Origin: Candidatus Sulfurimonas marisnigri
GTDB lineage: Bacteria > Campylobacterota > Campylobacteria > Campylobacterales > Sulfurimonadaceae
Direction: 5' to 3'
Length of the DNA: 64,000 nucleotides
Assembly (NCBI RefSeq): GCF_015265475.1
Contig: NZ_CP054493.1
Span: 1,674,001-1,738,000, forward strand
Shown in pieces: positions 1-8,682 of this stretch (positions are counted from its first letter, which is position 1; every line of letters starts with the position of its first letter). The translations under genes and the position numbers were made by a program. The notes beneath the pieces are model-generated. The model was not told where the DNA came from, ran no database searches, and saw nothing but the letters and a program-made list of their open reading frames with translations.

Positions 1-279
1 AGAGAACTTGATATGACTCAATTTAAACTTGTAGATGTTCGTGAGCATATGGAGTGGCAAATGGGTCACATCAAAGGTTCTGACAAACTTGTTCCAACAA
101 GTAGCTTTTTCGCGGCTCTTGATGATGCAAAACTAAATAAAGATGAAAATATAATTGTTTACTGTCATGTAGGAAGTAGAAGTGCTCACTGTGCTAGAAT
201 TTTAGCAGATATGGGATACACAAAAATAGGAAATCTAACACATGGTATTGTTTCTTATGGCGGCGAAATAGAAAGATAA
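1..279 (+). CDS. Rhodanese-domain protein, 5' end cut by the window
   Basis: Single rhodanese fold. The VDVRE opening strand and the active-site loop YCHVGSRSA, with catalytic Cys in CxxGxRS form, are both present, followed by the usual ILADMGY helix. Rhodanese domains move sulfane sulfur as a cysteine persulfide. The first ATG in frame is at 13, but the frame is open to base 1 (Arg-Glu-Leu-Asp precedes it). The domain normally has about 10-15 residues before VDVRE, so the true start probably lies upstream of the window. The substrate cannot be told from sequence. It is separated from rplI by a structured region and is probably not co-regulated with it. Confidence 0.85.
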   Translation, partial: RELDMTQFKLVDVREHMEWQMGHIKGSDKLVPTSSFFAALDDAKLNKDENIIVYCHVGSRSAHCARILADMGYTKIGNLTHGIVSYGGEIER

Positions 280-280
280 T

Positions 281-457
281 AATTGCATTAATGCGATGGG
301 TTTCCTCCCAGAGAAAACTAAGCGTTCAGAAAAAAATTTAGTTTTTTTCTAAGTCGCCCTTTAGCGTAAAAGCGCAGCAAGTGGAATTAACTCCACTTAC
401 GGAAAAAACGAATGAAGAGGTTCCATTCATTTTATGAAATAAAATTAAGGATAAATA
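281..457 (+). repeat. Structured leader repeat, copy A, upstream of rplI
   Basis: Non-coding stretch with several small inverted repeats: TGGG/CCCA at 297-310, AGAAAAAAA/TTTTTTTCT at 328-350, and AAGTGGA/TCCACTT at 379-398 (perfect 7 bp). A weaker GAATG/CATTC hairpin lies at 410-428. The last 34 bases (426-459), which include the AAGGA ribosome-binding site and run into the rplI ATG, match the sequence just upstream of hypB (44471-44504, other strand) at all but one base. The hairpin before that block and a GGAATTA core are also shared. It could be a dispersed intergenic repeat or a cis-acting leader RNA. The 7-A/7-T hairpin could also end transcription of the rhodanese gene. Confidence 0.65.
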
Positions 458-904
458 ATGAAAGTACTACTAATCAAAGATGTAAAAAGCCTTGGTAAAG
501 CAGGTGAAGTTAAAGAAGTTAAAGATGGTTATGGCAAAAACTTTTTAATTGGAAAAGGTTTTGCCAAACATGCAACTCAAGAAATCTTAGCTCAACATAA
601 AGCAGATGAAATACAAAATGCTAAGGATTTAGCAGATGAAATTTCAACTCTAAAAGCCATTTCTGAAAAACTAGACAAAACTGAAATTATCATTACTAAA
701 AAACTTGGCCAAAACGGTCACCTATTTGGATCAATTACAAAAGATGAAGTTGCACATGCTTTGCTTGAGCAACATAAAATAGAGATAGACAAAAAGCATA
801 TTACAGATAAAGTAGCAATTAAAACTGTTGGTGAGCACGATTTAGATTTAAAACTAGGTCACGGAGTACATGCTACACTACATGTGGATGTAGTAGGAGA
901 ATAA
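458..904 (+). CDS. rplI: 50S ribosomal protein L9
   Basis: 148 residues, the normal L9 length. The N-terminal rRNA-binding domain opens with the typical [20 protein letters not shown] and the [10 protein letters not shown] segment. A long connecting helix (about residues 40-75) and the C-terminal domain ([12 protein letters not shown], then a beta-rich end) follow. L9 binds 23S rRNA at the base of the L1 stalk. The start is set by AAGGA at 447-451 before ATG. The gene is followed after one base by hslV, so rplI-hslV-hslU probably form one transcript, possibly controlled through the structured leader repeat directly upstream. Confidence 0.98.
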   Translation: MKVLLIKDVKSLGKAGEVKEVKDGYGKNFLIGKGFAKHATQEILAQHKADEIQNAKDLADEISTLKAISEKLDKTEIIITKKLGQNGHLFGSITKDEVAHALLEQHKIEIDKKHITDKVAIKTVGEHDLDLKLGHGVHATLHVDVVGE

Positions 905-905
905 T

Positions 906-1451
906 TTGTTTGATGCAACAACAATACTTGCTTACAAAGGTAAGAATAGAGCGGTTATAGGAGGTGACGGGCAAGTCACTTTTGGTGATAGCGTACTTAA
1001 AGGCAATGCAACAAAAATCCGTACACTTCATAACGGTAAAATACTTGCTGGTTTTGCTGGAAGTACTGCTGATGCATTTAATCTATTTGACATGTTTGAA
1101 GAGTTTTTAAAAGATAAAAAAGGTGATATTTTAAAATCTGTTATAGAGTTTTCTAAAGCGTGGAGAAAAGACAAAGTTCTTCGTCGCCTTGAAGCTATGA
1201 TGATTGTTTTAAATAACGATCATATTTTTATACTCACTGGAAATGGTGATGTTGTAGAGCCTGAAGATGGAGAGTTAGCATCAATTGGCAGTGGTGGAAA
1301 TTATGCCATATCTGCTGCGCGTGCGCTAAAAAAACATGCAAAACTAGATGAAGAGGAGTTGGTTAAAGAGGCGTTACATGTAGCGGCTGATTTGTGTATT
1401 TATACCAACCACAATATAAAAACGCTAACACTAGATGGAGAGAATAAGTGA
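906..1451 (+). CDS. hslV: ATP-dependent protease HslVU, proteolytic subunit HslV
   Basis: 181 residues. The N-terminus reads [12 protein letters not shown], so cleavage after four residues would expose the Thr-Thr pair whose first Thr is the nucleophile. A proteasome-beta-like body follows ([34 protein letters not shown]). The start is TTG, chosen because it gives the propeptide length expected in this family and sits one base after rplI. HslV forms a double hexamer capped by HslU and degrades misfolded or regulatory proteins. Its stop overlaps the hslU start by four bases (GTGA). Confidence 0.97.
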   Translation: MFDATTILAYKGKNRAVIGGDGQVTFGDSVLKGNATKIRTLHNGKILAGFAGSTADAFNLFDMFEEFLKDKKGDILKSVIEFSKAWRKDKVLRRLEAMMIVLNNDHIFILTGNGDVVEPEDGELASIGSGGNYAISAARALKKHAKLDEEELVKEALHVAADLCIYTNHNIKTLTLDGENK

Positions 1452-2776
1452 ATTTGACACCAAAAGAGATAGTTGAATATTTAGACAAGTATGTTATTTC
1501 GCAACATAATGCTAAAAAAACTATTGCACTGGCTCTTAGAACAAGATATAGAAGAATGCAATTAGATGATGAACTTCAAGATGAAATAATGCCTAAAAAT
1601 ATATTGATGATTGGTTCAACTGGTATTGGTAAGACTGAAATCTCAAGACGACTTGCTAAAATGATGCAGGTTCCTTTTATTAAGGTAGAAGCTAGTAAAT
1701 ATACTGAAGTCGGTTTTGTTGGTCGTGATGTTGAGTCTATGATTAGAGATTTAGTTGTTTCATCAATTGCAATTGTTAAAGCTGAAAAAGAGGAACAAAA
1801 TAGAGAAAAAATACAAAACTATATTTTAAATAAAATAGTTGAAAAACTTCTCCCGCCACTTCCAGATACTGCAAGTGAATCTAAAAAAGATGACTACCAA
1901 AGACTTCTAAAAGCAATGGAAGAGAGAGTAACATCTGGCGAGATGGATGATAAAGTCATAGAACTTGAAATGCAAAAGATACATGTAGAGTTTAATGACA
2001 CAAATTTACCTCCTGAAATGGCAAAAGTCCAAGAGAGTTTTTCTAAAATATTTGAGACAATGAATAAAGAAGATAATAAGAAAGAAGTAACTGTAAAAGA
2101 TGCTAAATCAATTTTAAAACTTGAAGCGACATCCAAACTATTAGATATGACAAATATCAATGCTGAAGCACTTAAGCGAGCTGAAGATGGTGGAATAATC
2201 TTTCTTGATGAGATAGACAAGATAGCCGTTAGTGAAAAATCTCAAGGAAGAAATGATCCAAGTAAAGAGGGAGTTCAAAGAGATTTGCTACCAATTGTTG
2301 AAGGGAGCAGTGTTACTACAAAATACGGTGTTATAAATACTGACCATATCCTTTTTATAGCTGCTGGTGCATTTCACACAACAAAGCCTAGTGATCTAAT
2401 TCCTGAACTTCAGGGTAGATTTCCTCTGAGAGTTGAACTTGAATCTTTAACGGAAGATACACTATACAAGATTCTGACACAAACAAATAACTCTTTGCTT
2501 AAGCAATATGAAGCACTATTGGGTGTTGAGGGGATGAAGTTGGTATTTGAAGACGAGGCTATTAAAGCAATTGCAAAGCTTTCTCACAGAGCTAACGAAA
2601 TAACTGAAGATATTGGCGCAAGAAGACTCCATACTGTACTTGAAAAAGTTTTAGAAGATATTAGTTTTAACGCTGATGAAAAGAGTGGTGAAGAGTATAA
2701 AATTACTTCAGAATTAGTACATGAAAAGCTTGATTTAGTTGTTGAAAATGATGACTTATCCCGCTATATACTTTAA
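1448..2776 (+). CDS. hslU: HslVU unfoldase, AAA+ ATPase subunit HslU
   Basis: 442 residues, normal for HslU. Walker A GSTGIGKT lies near residue 56. The helical intermediate (I) domain occupies the middle (about 110-230), Walker B is [10 protein letters not shown] (about 250), and the sensor region has [10 protein letters not shown] near 395. The C-terminus ends RYIL, as in HslU proteins whose tail docks into HslV. It unfolds substrates and feeds them to HslV. The start is GTG, overlapping the hslV stop by four bases, which implies translational coupling. Confidence 0.97.
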   Translation: MNLTPKEIVEYLDKYVISQHNAKKTIALALRTRYRRMQLDDELQDEIMPKNILMIGSTGIGKTEISRRLAKMMQVPFIKVEASKYTEVGFVGRDVESMIRDLVVSSIAIVKAEKEEQNREKIQNYILNKIVEKLLPPLPDTASESKKDDYQRLLKAMEERVTSGEMDDKVIELEMQKIHVEFNDTNLPPEMAKVQESFSKIFETMNKEDNKKEVTVKDAKSILKLEATSKLLDMTNINAEALKRAEDGGIIFLDEIDKIAVSEKSQGRNDPSKEGVQRDLLPIVEGSSVTTKYGVINTDHILFIAAGAFHTTKPSDLIPELQGRFPLRVELESLTEDTLYKILTQTNNSLLKQYEALLGVEGMKLVFEDEAIKAIAKLSHRANEITEDIGARRLHTVLEKVLEDISFNADEKSGEEYKITSELVHEKLDLVVENDDLSRYIL

Positions 2777-2843
2777 CAATAAAGACAAAAAAGTGATTTC
2801 TTTGTCCTCATGCCATTTCTGGCTATTTAAATAAAGGGTTAAT

Positions 2844-3746
2844 ATGACAAAAGTGGATTCTACTAAAGAAACTAGAGCTGGCTTTGTATCTCTAATCGGT
2901 CGTCCAAATGCTGGGAAAAGCACACTTATGAATTCACTTTTAGGTGAAAACATAGCTATGGTTAGCCAAAAAGCGAATGCTACAAGAAGAAGATCAAATG
3001 CAATAGTAATGTATGAAGATACTCAAATTATATTTGTTGACACTCCAGGCTTGCATGAGAGAGAAAAAATTTTAAATCAATTTATGCTTGATGAAGCTCT
3101 TAAAGCAATGGGTGATTGTGATTTGATAGTATATCTAGCACCAATCACAGACTCTACTGAACACTATGAAAAATTTTTAAAACTTAATAATGGCAAGGTT
3201 AAACACATAATAGTGCTTAGTAAAATAGACCAAGTAAATCAAGATAAACTATTTAAAAGAATTGCTTCATATAATCAATATTCAGATCAGTTTGAAGCAC
3301 TTATACCAGTTGCCATTCCTAAGAAAATGGGTCATGATGAACTACTTAAAGTTATCTCTAGAAATTTACCCAATAGTCCTTTCCTTTATGATCCTGATGA
3401 TTTAACAAGTGAGCTTGTACGTGATATATATGCTGGTTTCATCAGAGAAGGAATTTTTGAAAATGTCAGTGATGAAGTACCTTATGAAGCTGATGTACTA
3501 ATTGATTCTATTAAAGAAGAAAAAAACATAGATAAAATTTTTGCCACAATTATCATTGAAAAAGAGTCGCAAAAAGGTATTATTATTGGTAAAAGTGGTG
3601 ATTCTATTAAGAGAATTGGGAAATACTCTAGAGAGAAAATAGAAATGCTTAGTGGGAAAAAAGCTTACCTTGAGTTACAGGTCTCTGTAAAAAAAGGCTG
3701 GACTAAAGATAAAGCTTTTTTACAAGAAATAGGTTATTCATCATGA
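2844..3746 (+). CDS. era: GTPase Era, 16S rRNA/30S assembly factor
   Basis: 300 residues. The G1 loop GRPNAGKST is at residues 19-27, G3 DTPG at 66-69, and the G4 position reads SKID rather than the more common NKxD. A C-terminal KH domain has IIIGKSGDSIKRIG near residue 250. Era binds the 3' end of 16S rRNA and acts in small-subunit maturation. A 67-base gap follows hslU; it holds an imperfect GACAAA/TTTGTC hairpin and a GCCA/TGGC hairpin, so a separate promoter is possible. The stop overlaps the next gene by four bases (ATGA). Confidence 0.96.
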   Translation: MTKVDSTKETRAGFVSLIGRPNAGKSTLMNSLLGENIAMVSQKANATRRRSNAIVMYEDTQIIFVDTPGLHEREKILNQFMLDEALKAMGDCDLIVYLAPITDSTEHYEKFLKLNNGKVKHIIVLSKIDQVNQDKLFKRIASYNQYSDQFEALIPVAIPKKMGHDELLKVISRNLPNSPFLYDPDDLTSELVRDIYAGFIREGIFENVSDEVPYEADVLIDSIKEEKNIDKIFATIIIEKESQKGIIIGKSGDSIKRIGKYSREKIEMLSGKKAYLELQVSVKKGWTKDKAFLQEIGYSS

Positions 3747-4711
3747 GATTATTGCTTCTAATATTTATAAATTTAACTCTTTTTGCTAATGATATTTTAA
3801 CTAACTACAGAATTAGTGGCATCAATGAAATTGAGAAGCAGATGGACTTTGAACTTACTAAAGAGGAGTATTGGTCTGCCTATATACAAAATATAGATAC
3901 AACATTTGGTTACATTGAATCATATTCAAATATTCTTACATGTAATAAAGAAGCATCCCATCTAAATCTATATGTTTCAGATGATAGTTCTAATTTTCAA
4001 TTTAAAAAAGAGTACAGTGCATTTACTGGAAAAAGAAAAGGTGATAAAACTGAGGAGGGAGACTTAAAGACACCAATTGGAATATATCAAATAGTTGAAA
4101 AACTATCCAAGGATACAAAACTAAATTCGTTTTATGGCCCACTGGCATTTGTTACTTCGTACCCTAATATATATGATGAGTATAGGGGGAAAAATGGCTC
4201 TGGTATTTGGATACATGGGCTTCCAACGAATGAGTCAAGAGATGATTTCACAAGAGGCTGCATTGCTATAAATAATCCAAATATAGAATGTTTGGATAGA
4301 AATATTGATATTAAAAAAACTCTATTAATTATAAATAGTTCTGAAGTTAAAAAGAATATTCCTAAAAAAACTCTCTCATCAATTTTGTCACAACTGTATG
4401 CTTGGAGATATGCTTGGCTGTATAATGATACGAACAGCTATCTAAATTTTTACAGCTCTGAATTTGTAAGAAATGATGGAATGGATATTCAAAAATTTAA
4501 AAACTATAAAGCAAGAGTTTTTAGAAAGAGTGAGAAAAAAACCATTATATTTAACGATATAAATATAGTCCCATACCCAGATAGTAATGATGTTTATCAA
4601 ATTGCTTTTAAAGAATTTTACGAGTCTGATACATTTAAATTTTCTGGTGATAAAACTTTAATTGTAAAAATTGATAAAAACAGTAAAATCTCAATTTTAA
4701 CAGAAAAATAA
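3743..4711 (+). CDS. L,D-carboxypeptidase/transpeptidase-family protein (Csd6/Pgp2-like)
   Basis: 322 residues with an N-terminal signal peptide (cleavage after about residue 16). The central YkuD/ErfK domain has the signature WIHGLPT followed by RGCIAI, where His and Cys are catalytic. A C-terminal region of about 110 residues resembles the NTF2-like domain of Helicobacter Csd6 and Campylobacter Pgp2 (length about 325). In those organisms the enzyme trims peptidoglycan tetrapeptides to tripeptides and is needed for helical shape. The next gene is its functional partner (Csd4/Pgp1-like), which supports this reading over a cross-linking transpeptidase. It acts in the periplasm. Confidence 0.85.
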   Translation: MRLLLLIFINLTLFANDILTNYRISGINEIEKQMDFELTKEEYWSAYIQNIDTTFGYIESYSNILTCNKEASHLNLYVSDDSSNFQFKKEYSAFTGKRKGDKTEEGDLKTPIGIYQIVEKLSKDTKLNSFYGPLAFVTSYPNIYDEYRGKNGSGIWIHGLPTNESRDDFTRGCIAINNPNIECLDRNIDIKKTLLIINSSEVKKNIPKKTLSSILSQLYAWRYAWLYNDTNSYLNFYSSEFVRNDGMDIQKFKNYKARVFRKSEKKTIIFNDINIVPYPDSNDVYQIAFKEFYESDTFKFSGDKTLIVKIDKNSKISILTEK

Positions 4712-4723
4712 AAAGCATTTATA

Positions 4724-6022
4724 ATGAATACCTTTATAGTTAAAATAATTTTTATATCTCTTTTGTTGATCACTAATGCTCACACTAACATACAGCTTAT
4801 TAAGAAAGAGAACTCTGACTCAAATACAACACTGCTTATAATAGCTGGCGTTCATGGAGATGAACCAGGTGGATATTTTGCTGCATCTATATTAGCCACT
4901 CACTATGACATTAAATCTAAAAACTTATGGATAGTTCCAAACCTGAATCAAAAAAGTATTCAAGAGGATTCAAGAGGAATATATGGAGATATGAATAGAA
5001 AATTTTCTGCTATTGACAAAGGTGATAAAGACGCTAACATTATTAAAGAGATTAAAGAGATTATTCTATCAAAAAACGTATCATTAGTTTTAAATTTACA
5101 TGATGGGCATGGTTTTTATAGAAAAGAAAACCATGGTAAAATTTTCAACCCAACCGCGTGGGGGCAAACCTGTGTAATAGATCAATGTAGTCTTAATCAA
5201 AATCAACCATTTGGAAATTTAAACAACATAGCTTCAACTGTTAAAAATAACATGAATAAGAAACTTTTAGAAGAACATCATAGCTTTAATGTTAAAAATA
5301 CAAAAACAAAATTCGATGATGAAGAGATGCAACTATCACTTACATATTTTGCTGTAACAAACAATAAACCAGCTTTTGCTATTGAGAGTAGCAAAAATCT
5401 CTCTTCATTATCTCAAAAAGTATTTTATCAGCTACTAGCAATTGAAGAGTTCATGAACATAATGGAAATTTCATACACTAAAAAATTTGAGTTGAATGAA
5501 AGTAACCTAGGAGACATTATAAAAGGCTATGGGATATTGGGTATAAATGACAACATTTTGTTAAATTTGAGCAATATCAAAAAAAATTTAAGCTATATTC
5601 CGATAAAATCAAAGGGTAATGTGTTTAAGTTTTCAAATCCATTGGGTAGTATCAAGAGTAGCAATGGTAAATTCATTGTTTACATTGGTAACAAAAGTGT
5701 TACAACGCTTAAACCACAATTTTTTAAAAGTGCAAGTGATTATGCAAAAAAATTCGATGCTATTATTGATGGAAAGACTATTTCATTCGATAACACTTCA
5801 GAAATTTTTGTATTTGACGATTTTAACATAGTTGAGCAAGCTGATTATCGTGTTAATGTTATTGGCTACACTTCTGTAAAGAAAAAAAGTGAAAGTGGGA
5901 TAGACATAAAACTTAGAGACTTAAACAAAAGGTTTTCAATTGACAATAACAATAAAGTTTATAGAGTTGAGTTTTATAAAAATGATGAGTTTTGCTTTAT
6001 GTCAAAAATTCATTTTAAATAA
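4724..6022 (+). CDS. D,L-carboxypeptidase of the M14/M99 type (Csd4/Pgp1-like)
   Basis: 432 residues with a signal peptide (hydrophobic residues 5-17). The zinc-site motif AGVHGDEPGG gives His44 and Glu47, and LNLHDGHGF near residue 125 gives the third ligand. Family knowledge: Csd4 of Helicobacter and Pgp1 of Campylobacter cut muropeptide tripeptides to dipeptides and set cell curvature. The segment after about residue 240 would carry the accessory beta domains of that family. It lies 12 bases after the Csd6/Pgp2-like gene, so the tetra-to-tri and tri-to-dipeptide trimming steps appear to be co-transcribed here. Confidence 0.85.
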   Translation: MNTFIVKIIFISLLLITNAHTNIQLIKKENSDSNTTLLIIAGVHGDEPGGYFAASILATHYDIKSKNLWIVPNLNQKSIQEDSRGIYGDMNRKFSAIDKGDKDANIIKEIKEIILSKNVSLVLNLHDGHGFYRKENHGKIFNPTAWGQTCVIDQCSLNQNQPFGNLNNIASTVKNNMNKKLLEEHHSFNVKNTKTKFDDEEMQLSLTYFAVTNNKPAFAIESSKNLSSLSQKVFYQLLAIEEFMNIMEISYTKKFELNESNLGDIIKGYGILGINDNILLNLSNIKKNLSYIPIKSKGNVFKFSNPLGSIKSSNGKFIVYIGNKSVTTLKPQFFKSASDYAKKFDAIIDGKTISFDNTSEIFVFDDFNIVEQADYRVNVIGYTSVKKKSESGIDIKLRDLNKRFSIDNNNKVYRVEFYKNDEFCFMSKIHFK

Positions 6023-6038
6023 ATAGGATTATTAAAAA

Positions 6039-6701
6039 ATGAGTGAAAAAGAACAATTATCTTTTACTAATGTAATTTCTGTTAATCCATACAAGAGTAC
6101 GTATGTGAGTTCAGTTTCAAGTTTTTTGAATGAAACGGCTTCTCCAGTATATACTAAAGACCAATATTCGATATCTTATCTAAATACAAAAGACTTTATT
6201 AATAGTCATATCAGTATAAGCAAAAATATTCCAGATGAAGATTTATATGATGCAATTTTCAATAAAGCATATGATGAGCTAGGATTAGACCAAGCTGTCA
6301 CATATCATATACAATATATTGAAATGTTTAATAAACTTGACGAGAACAATAGAGACTTTCATGTATTTATCATAGACCCTATAATTGTGGAAGATACATT
6401 CAAAAGCACAATCGAAAAGATTAAATATATTGATTATATTATTCCGTCACCTTTATTAATAAAATCTCTTTATTCAAAAGACATTATAGAGGATGGTGGT
6501 GTTCACTGTTTTTTATATTTTCAAGAAAATGATACATTCATAGCAATTTATGATGAGAAAGATTTTGTATATATGAAGTCTTTAAACTATTCATTCTTGC
6601 AAATGCATGATAGATTTTGTGAAATTTTTGGAGAAAGAATTGAATATGAAGATTTTATAAACTTTATTTCAAATGAAAATTTAAAAGTCACATCAAAGTA
6701 G
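6039..6701 (+). CDS. MshI/GspL-like protein, N-terminal part (frameshifted gene)
   Basis: 220 residues, soluble and rich in acidic and aromatic residues, with no signal peptide. Position and shape fit the cytoplasmic actin-like domain of MshI/PilM or GspL, which couples the assembly ATPase to the inner-membrane platform; I see no strong motif of my own to prove it. The frame ends at TAG 6699, but the +1 frame is open from 6685 straight into the next coding piece, with no start codon or ribosome-binding site between. Losing one A from the run at 6683-6686 would join both parts into one protein of about 510 residues. It is either a real frameshift mutation or a sequencing error. Confidence 0.7.
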   Translation: MSEKEQLSFTNVISVNPYKSTYVSSVSSFLNETASPVYTKDQYSISYLNTKDFINSHISISKNIPDEDLYDAIFNKAYDELGLDQAVTYHIQYIEMFNKLDENNRDFHVFIIDPIIVEDTFKSTIEKIKYIDYIIPSPLLIKSLYSKDIIEDGGVHCFLYFQENDTFIAIYDEKDFVYMKSLNYSFLQMHDRFCEIFGERIEYEDFINFISNENLKVTSK

Positions 6702-6945
6702 ATATAAAGAATCATTTATCAAACTGTATAAAGAGATATTTGCAAATGTTAATGATATCTTAACGTATGTAAAAAGAGCTTTAGACATAAAAACAATCGA
6801 CCATATCTATGTAGACACACAGTTAGAAACTGTTATTAAACTGGATGAAATAGCAGAAGTAGAGCTTAGTGTTAAAAGTAGTAGTTTTGATTTCAATTAT
6901 GGATTTGAAAGTAATAATGAGTATATTGATCATCTTCATTATCTT

Positions 6946-7575
6946 ATGCATCTATACACAACCACTAATACTGAAGAAAAGTATGAGTGTAACTTTACTA
7001 CTTATCATCGCCCTCCTAATTTTGTAAAAAGAGAAAGTGGGCGTGTTATTTTACTAGCTATTGCTTCAGTTGTACTTGCTTTTATTTATCCAATATCATA
7101 CTGGACTTTAACGTATGCTCAATCAGTTCAATACAACCTTTTAGAAGAAGCGTACAAGGAAGTTCACAACACTAAGATAACAAGAGAAGCAATAATTAAA
7201 AATAAAGAAGCCGATAGACATAAGACATCTACTCTTCTTGATCAAGAGAAGCAAGACTATATTGAAAAGAAAAACACACTCATAAAAATTCATGATGTTA
7301 AAGTAAATTATCCTATGAAAGCAGATCTTTTATATAAACTATCAAAAGATATAAATAGATATAAAGTCAAACTTGAGACAATACTCTATTCTGAGCAAGA
7401 GACTACAAAAGAATTAAAACTTGGACTAGTCTCTTCTAATGATAAAAAGATAACCGACTTAATTAAGTACTTAACTAAAACATATGAAGGTAAGTTTAGC
7501 TTTTCAATAGAAGAGATTTCATATATGGAAGAATCTAAATTGTACTTTGGTGAATTAAAGGTGAACTTATTATGA
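6946..7575 (+). CDS. MshI/GspL-like protein, C-terminal part with membrane anchor
   Basis: The first ATG is at 6946, but the frame is open from 6685 and lacks any ATG, GTG or TTG before 6946, and no ribosome-binding site precedes 6946. Contents: a soluble stretch (from 6685), one membrane segment (about 30-50 residues after the ATG, GRVILLAIASVVLAFIYP), a coiled coil, and a small periplasmic domain. This is the architecture of the second half of GspL or of PilN. It most likely is the continuation of the piece ending at 6701. Its stop overlaps the next gene by four bases (ATGA), as expected in this operon. Confidence 0.7.
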   Translation: MHLYTTTNTEEKYECNFTTYHRPPNFVKRESGRVILLAIASVVLAFIYPISYWTLTYAQSVQYNLLEEAYKEVHNTKITREAIIKNKEADRHKTSTLLDQEKQDYIEKKNTLIKIHDVKVNYPMKADLLYKLSKDINRYKVKLETILYSEQETTKELKLGLVSSNDKKITDLIKYLTKTYEGKFSFSIEEISYMEESKLYFGELKVNLL

Positions 7576-8207
7576 ATTTTAAATTAACAGTAGAAGATTA
7601 CTTACAAAAGATAGATAACTTCTTTAAAGAAAAGTCAAAAAAAGATACTTATTATGTATACATAATGGTTGCAGGCGTAGTAACTGCTTTAGCATATCCA
7701 TTTTATGACTTATCGGTTGATGAGTTTACAAATGTAAAGAAGAAAGTGACTGAAATAACAAAAAAAATTAATGCTGATAAAGCATTTTTACAAGTTAATC
7801 CAGAAACTAAAATTGTTAAATTAAACCAAGAGATTAAAAGATTTGAAACTGAATTACAAATCAATAGAGACAATAATGAATATATAAAAAGTAAGATTGA
7901 AACAATATCTTCACTTATATACGATGAAAGAGCTTGGGGTGAATATCTTAGTTCTATATCTACTAATGCAAAGAAATACAAAATTAAGATAATCAATTTC
8001 ACGAATAAATATGCAACAAATAATAAATCTTTTGGACATATACTTGATATAAACATTCAACTTCAAGGTAACTACTCGAATACGCTTAAATTTATAAACT
8101 CTTTAGAAAAAAGTGAACTTGTTGTAGACGCACATGATATAAGTATGAAAGCAGAAGATGCTCTAAATACAAAACTTGATATTTCAGTTTGGGGGATTAC
8201 CTACTAA
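7572..8207 (+). CDS. MshJ/PilO/GspM-like inner-membrane platform protein
   Basis: 211 residues: a short cytoplasmic N-terminus, one membrane segment (about 29-46, YYVYIMVAGVVTALAYPFYD), a coiled coil (about 55-110) and a ferredoxin-like periplasmic part. This layout is that of PilO/GspM/MshJ, which pairs with the PilN/GspL-type protein encoded just upstream. Identification rests on topology and operon position (I-J-K-L order), not on a clear motif. It overlaps the previous gene by four bases and the next by one (TAATG). Confidence 0.7.
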   Translation: MNFKLTVEDYLQKIDNFFKEKSKKDTYYVYIMVAGVVTALAYPFYDLSVDEFTNVKKKVTEITKKINADKAFLQVNPETKIVKLNQEIKRFETELQINRDNNEYIKSKIETISSLIYDERAWGEYLSSISTNAKKYKIKIINFTNKYATNNKSFGHILDINIQLQGNYSNTLKFINSLEKSELVVDAHDISMKAEDALNTKLDISVWGITY

Positions 8208-8674
8208 TGAAAACAATATTAATAGCAAGTGCTTCAATTATATTAACTTGTATCTTAGGTGCAAATGAACTAGCATGGGTGGATGAACAAATAGAAGCAA
8301 TTAAACCTTCTAGAAAGGGTATCAATATATCTAATGCAAAAAATCCATTTATTTTTTTAGAAAAAAATGGTTATAAAGTTAAACAGAGAGCAACAGTTTC
8401 TTCAACATCTCGATCTGTTAAATCAACTTCATACTCTGCAGGCATTGCTCCATACAAACCAGAAAGCAAATCGTCAAGAACAACATTAACTCTGGATTTA
8501 CTTATAAATTCATCAGCCATGATCAACGGCAGCTGGTATAAGGTGAATGATAGAGTTGGAAACTATACACTTGTAAATGTTGGTAAAAAATTTGTAACTC
8601 TCAAAGCAGGCGATAAAGAATTAACTTTATCAACACGTGTTAAAAATAAAAATTTAAAATTTAAAAATAAGTAG
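8207..8674 (+). CDS. MshK-like periplasmic protein of the pilus/secretion system
   Basis: About 155 residues from ATG 8207. A TTG 18 bases upstream is in frame but would put six residues before a good signal peptide (MKTILIASASIILTCILGA), so ATG is preferred. The C-terminal 50 residues (MINGSWYKVNDRVGNYTLV, then alternating strands ending in ELTLST) resemble the small beta domain of MshK and the GspC/PilP HR region. That domain touches the secretin's N-terminal rings. The start overlaps the mshJ-like stop, and the secretin gene follows after 8 bases. Confidence 0.65.
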   Translation: MKTILIASASIILTCILGANELAWVDEQIEAIKPSRKGINISNAKNPFIFLEKNGYKVKQRATVSSTSRSVKSTSYSAGIAPYKPESKSSRTTLTLDLLINSSAMINGSWYKVNDRVGNYTLVNVGKKFVTLKAGDKELTLSTRVKNKNLKFKNK

Positions 8675-8682
8675 GACTAATT

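Noticed and set aside
281-457. 6S, SRP or transfer-messenger RNA as explanation for the rplI upstream structure
   Set aside because: None of the conserved core sequences or long closing stems of these RNAs are present, and the same block recurs before hypB.
6680-6686. Canonical -1 slippery heptamer T TTA AAA in frame at the mshI-like break
   Set aside because: A -1 slip leads into a frame that stops after about 25 codons; joining the two pieces needs the +1 frame, so programmed -1 frameshifting does not explain the split.
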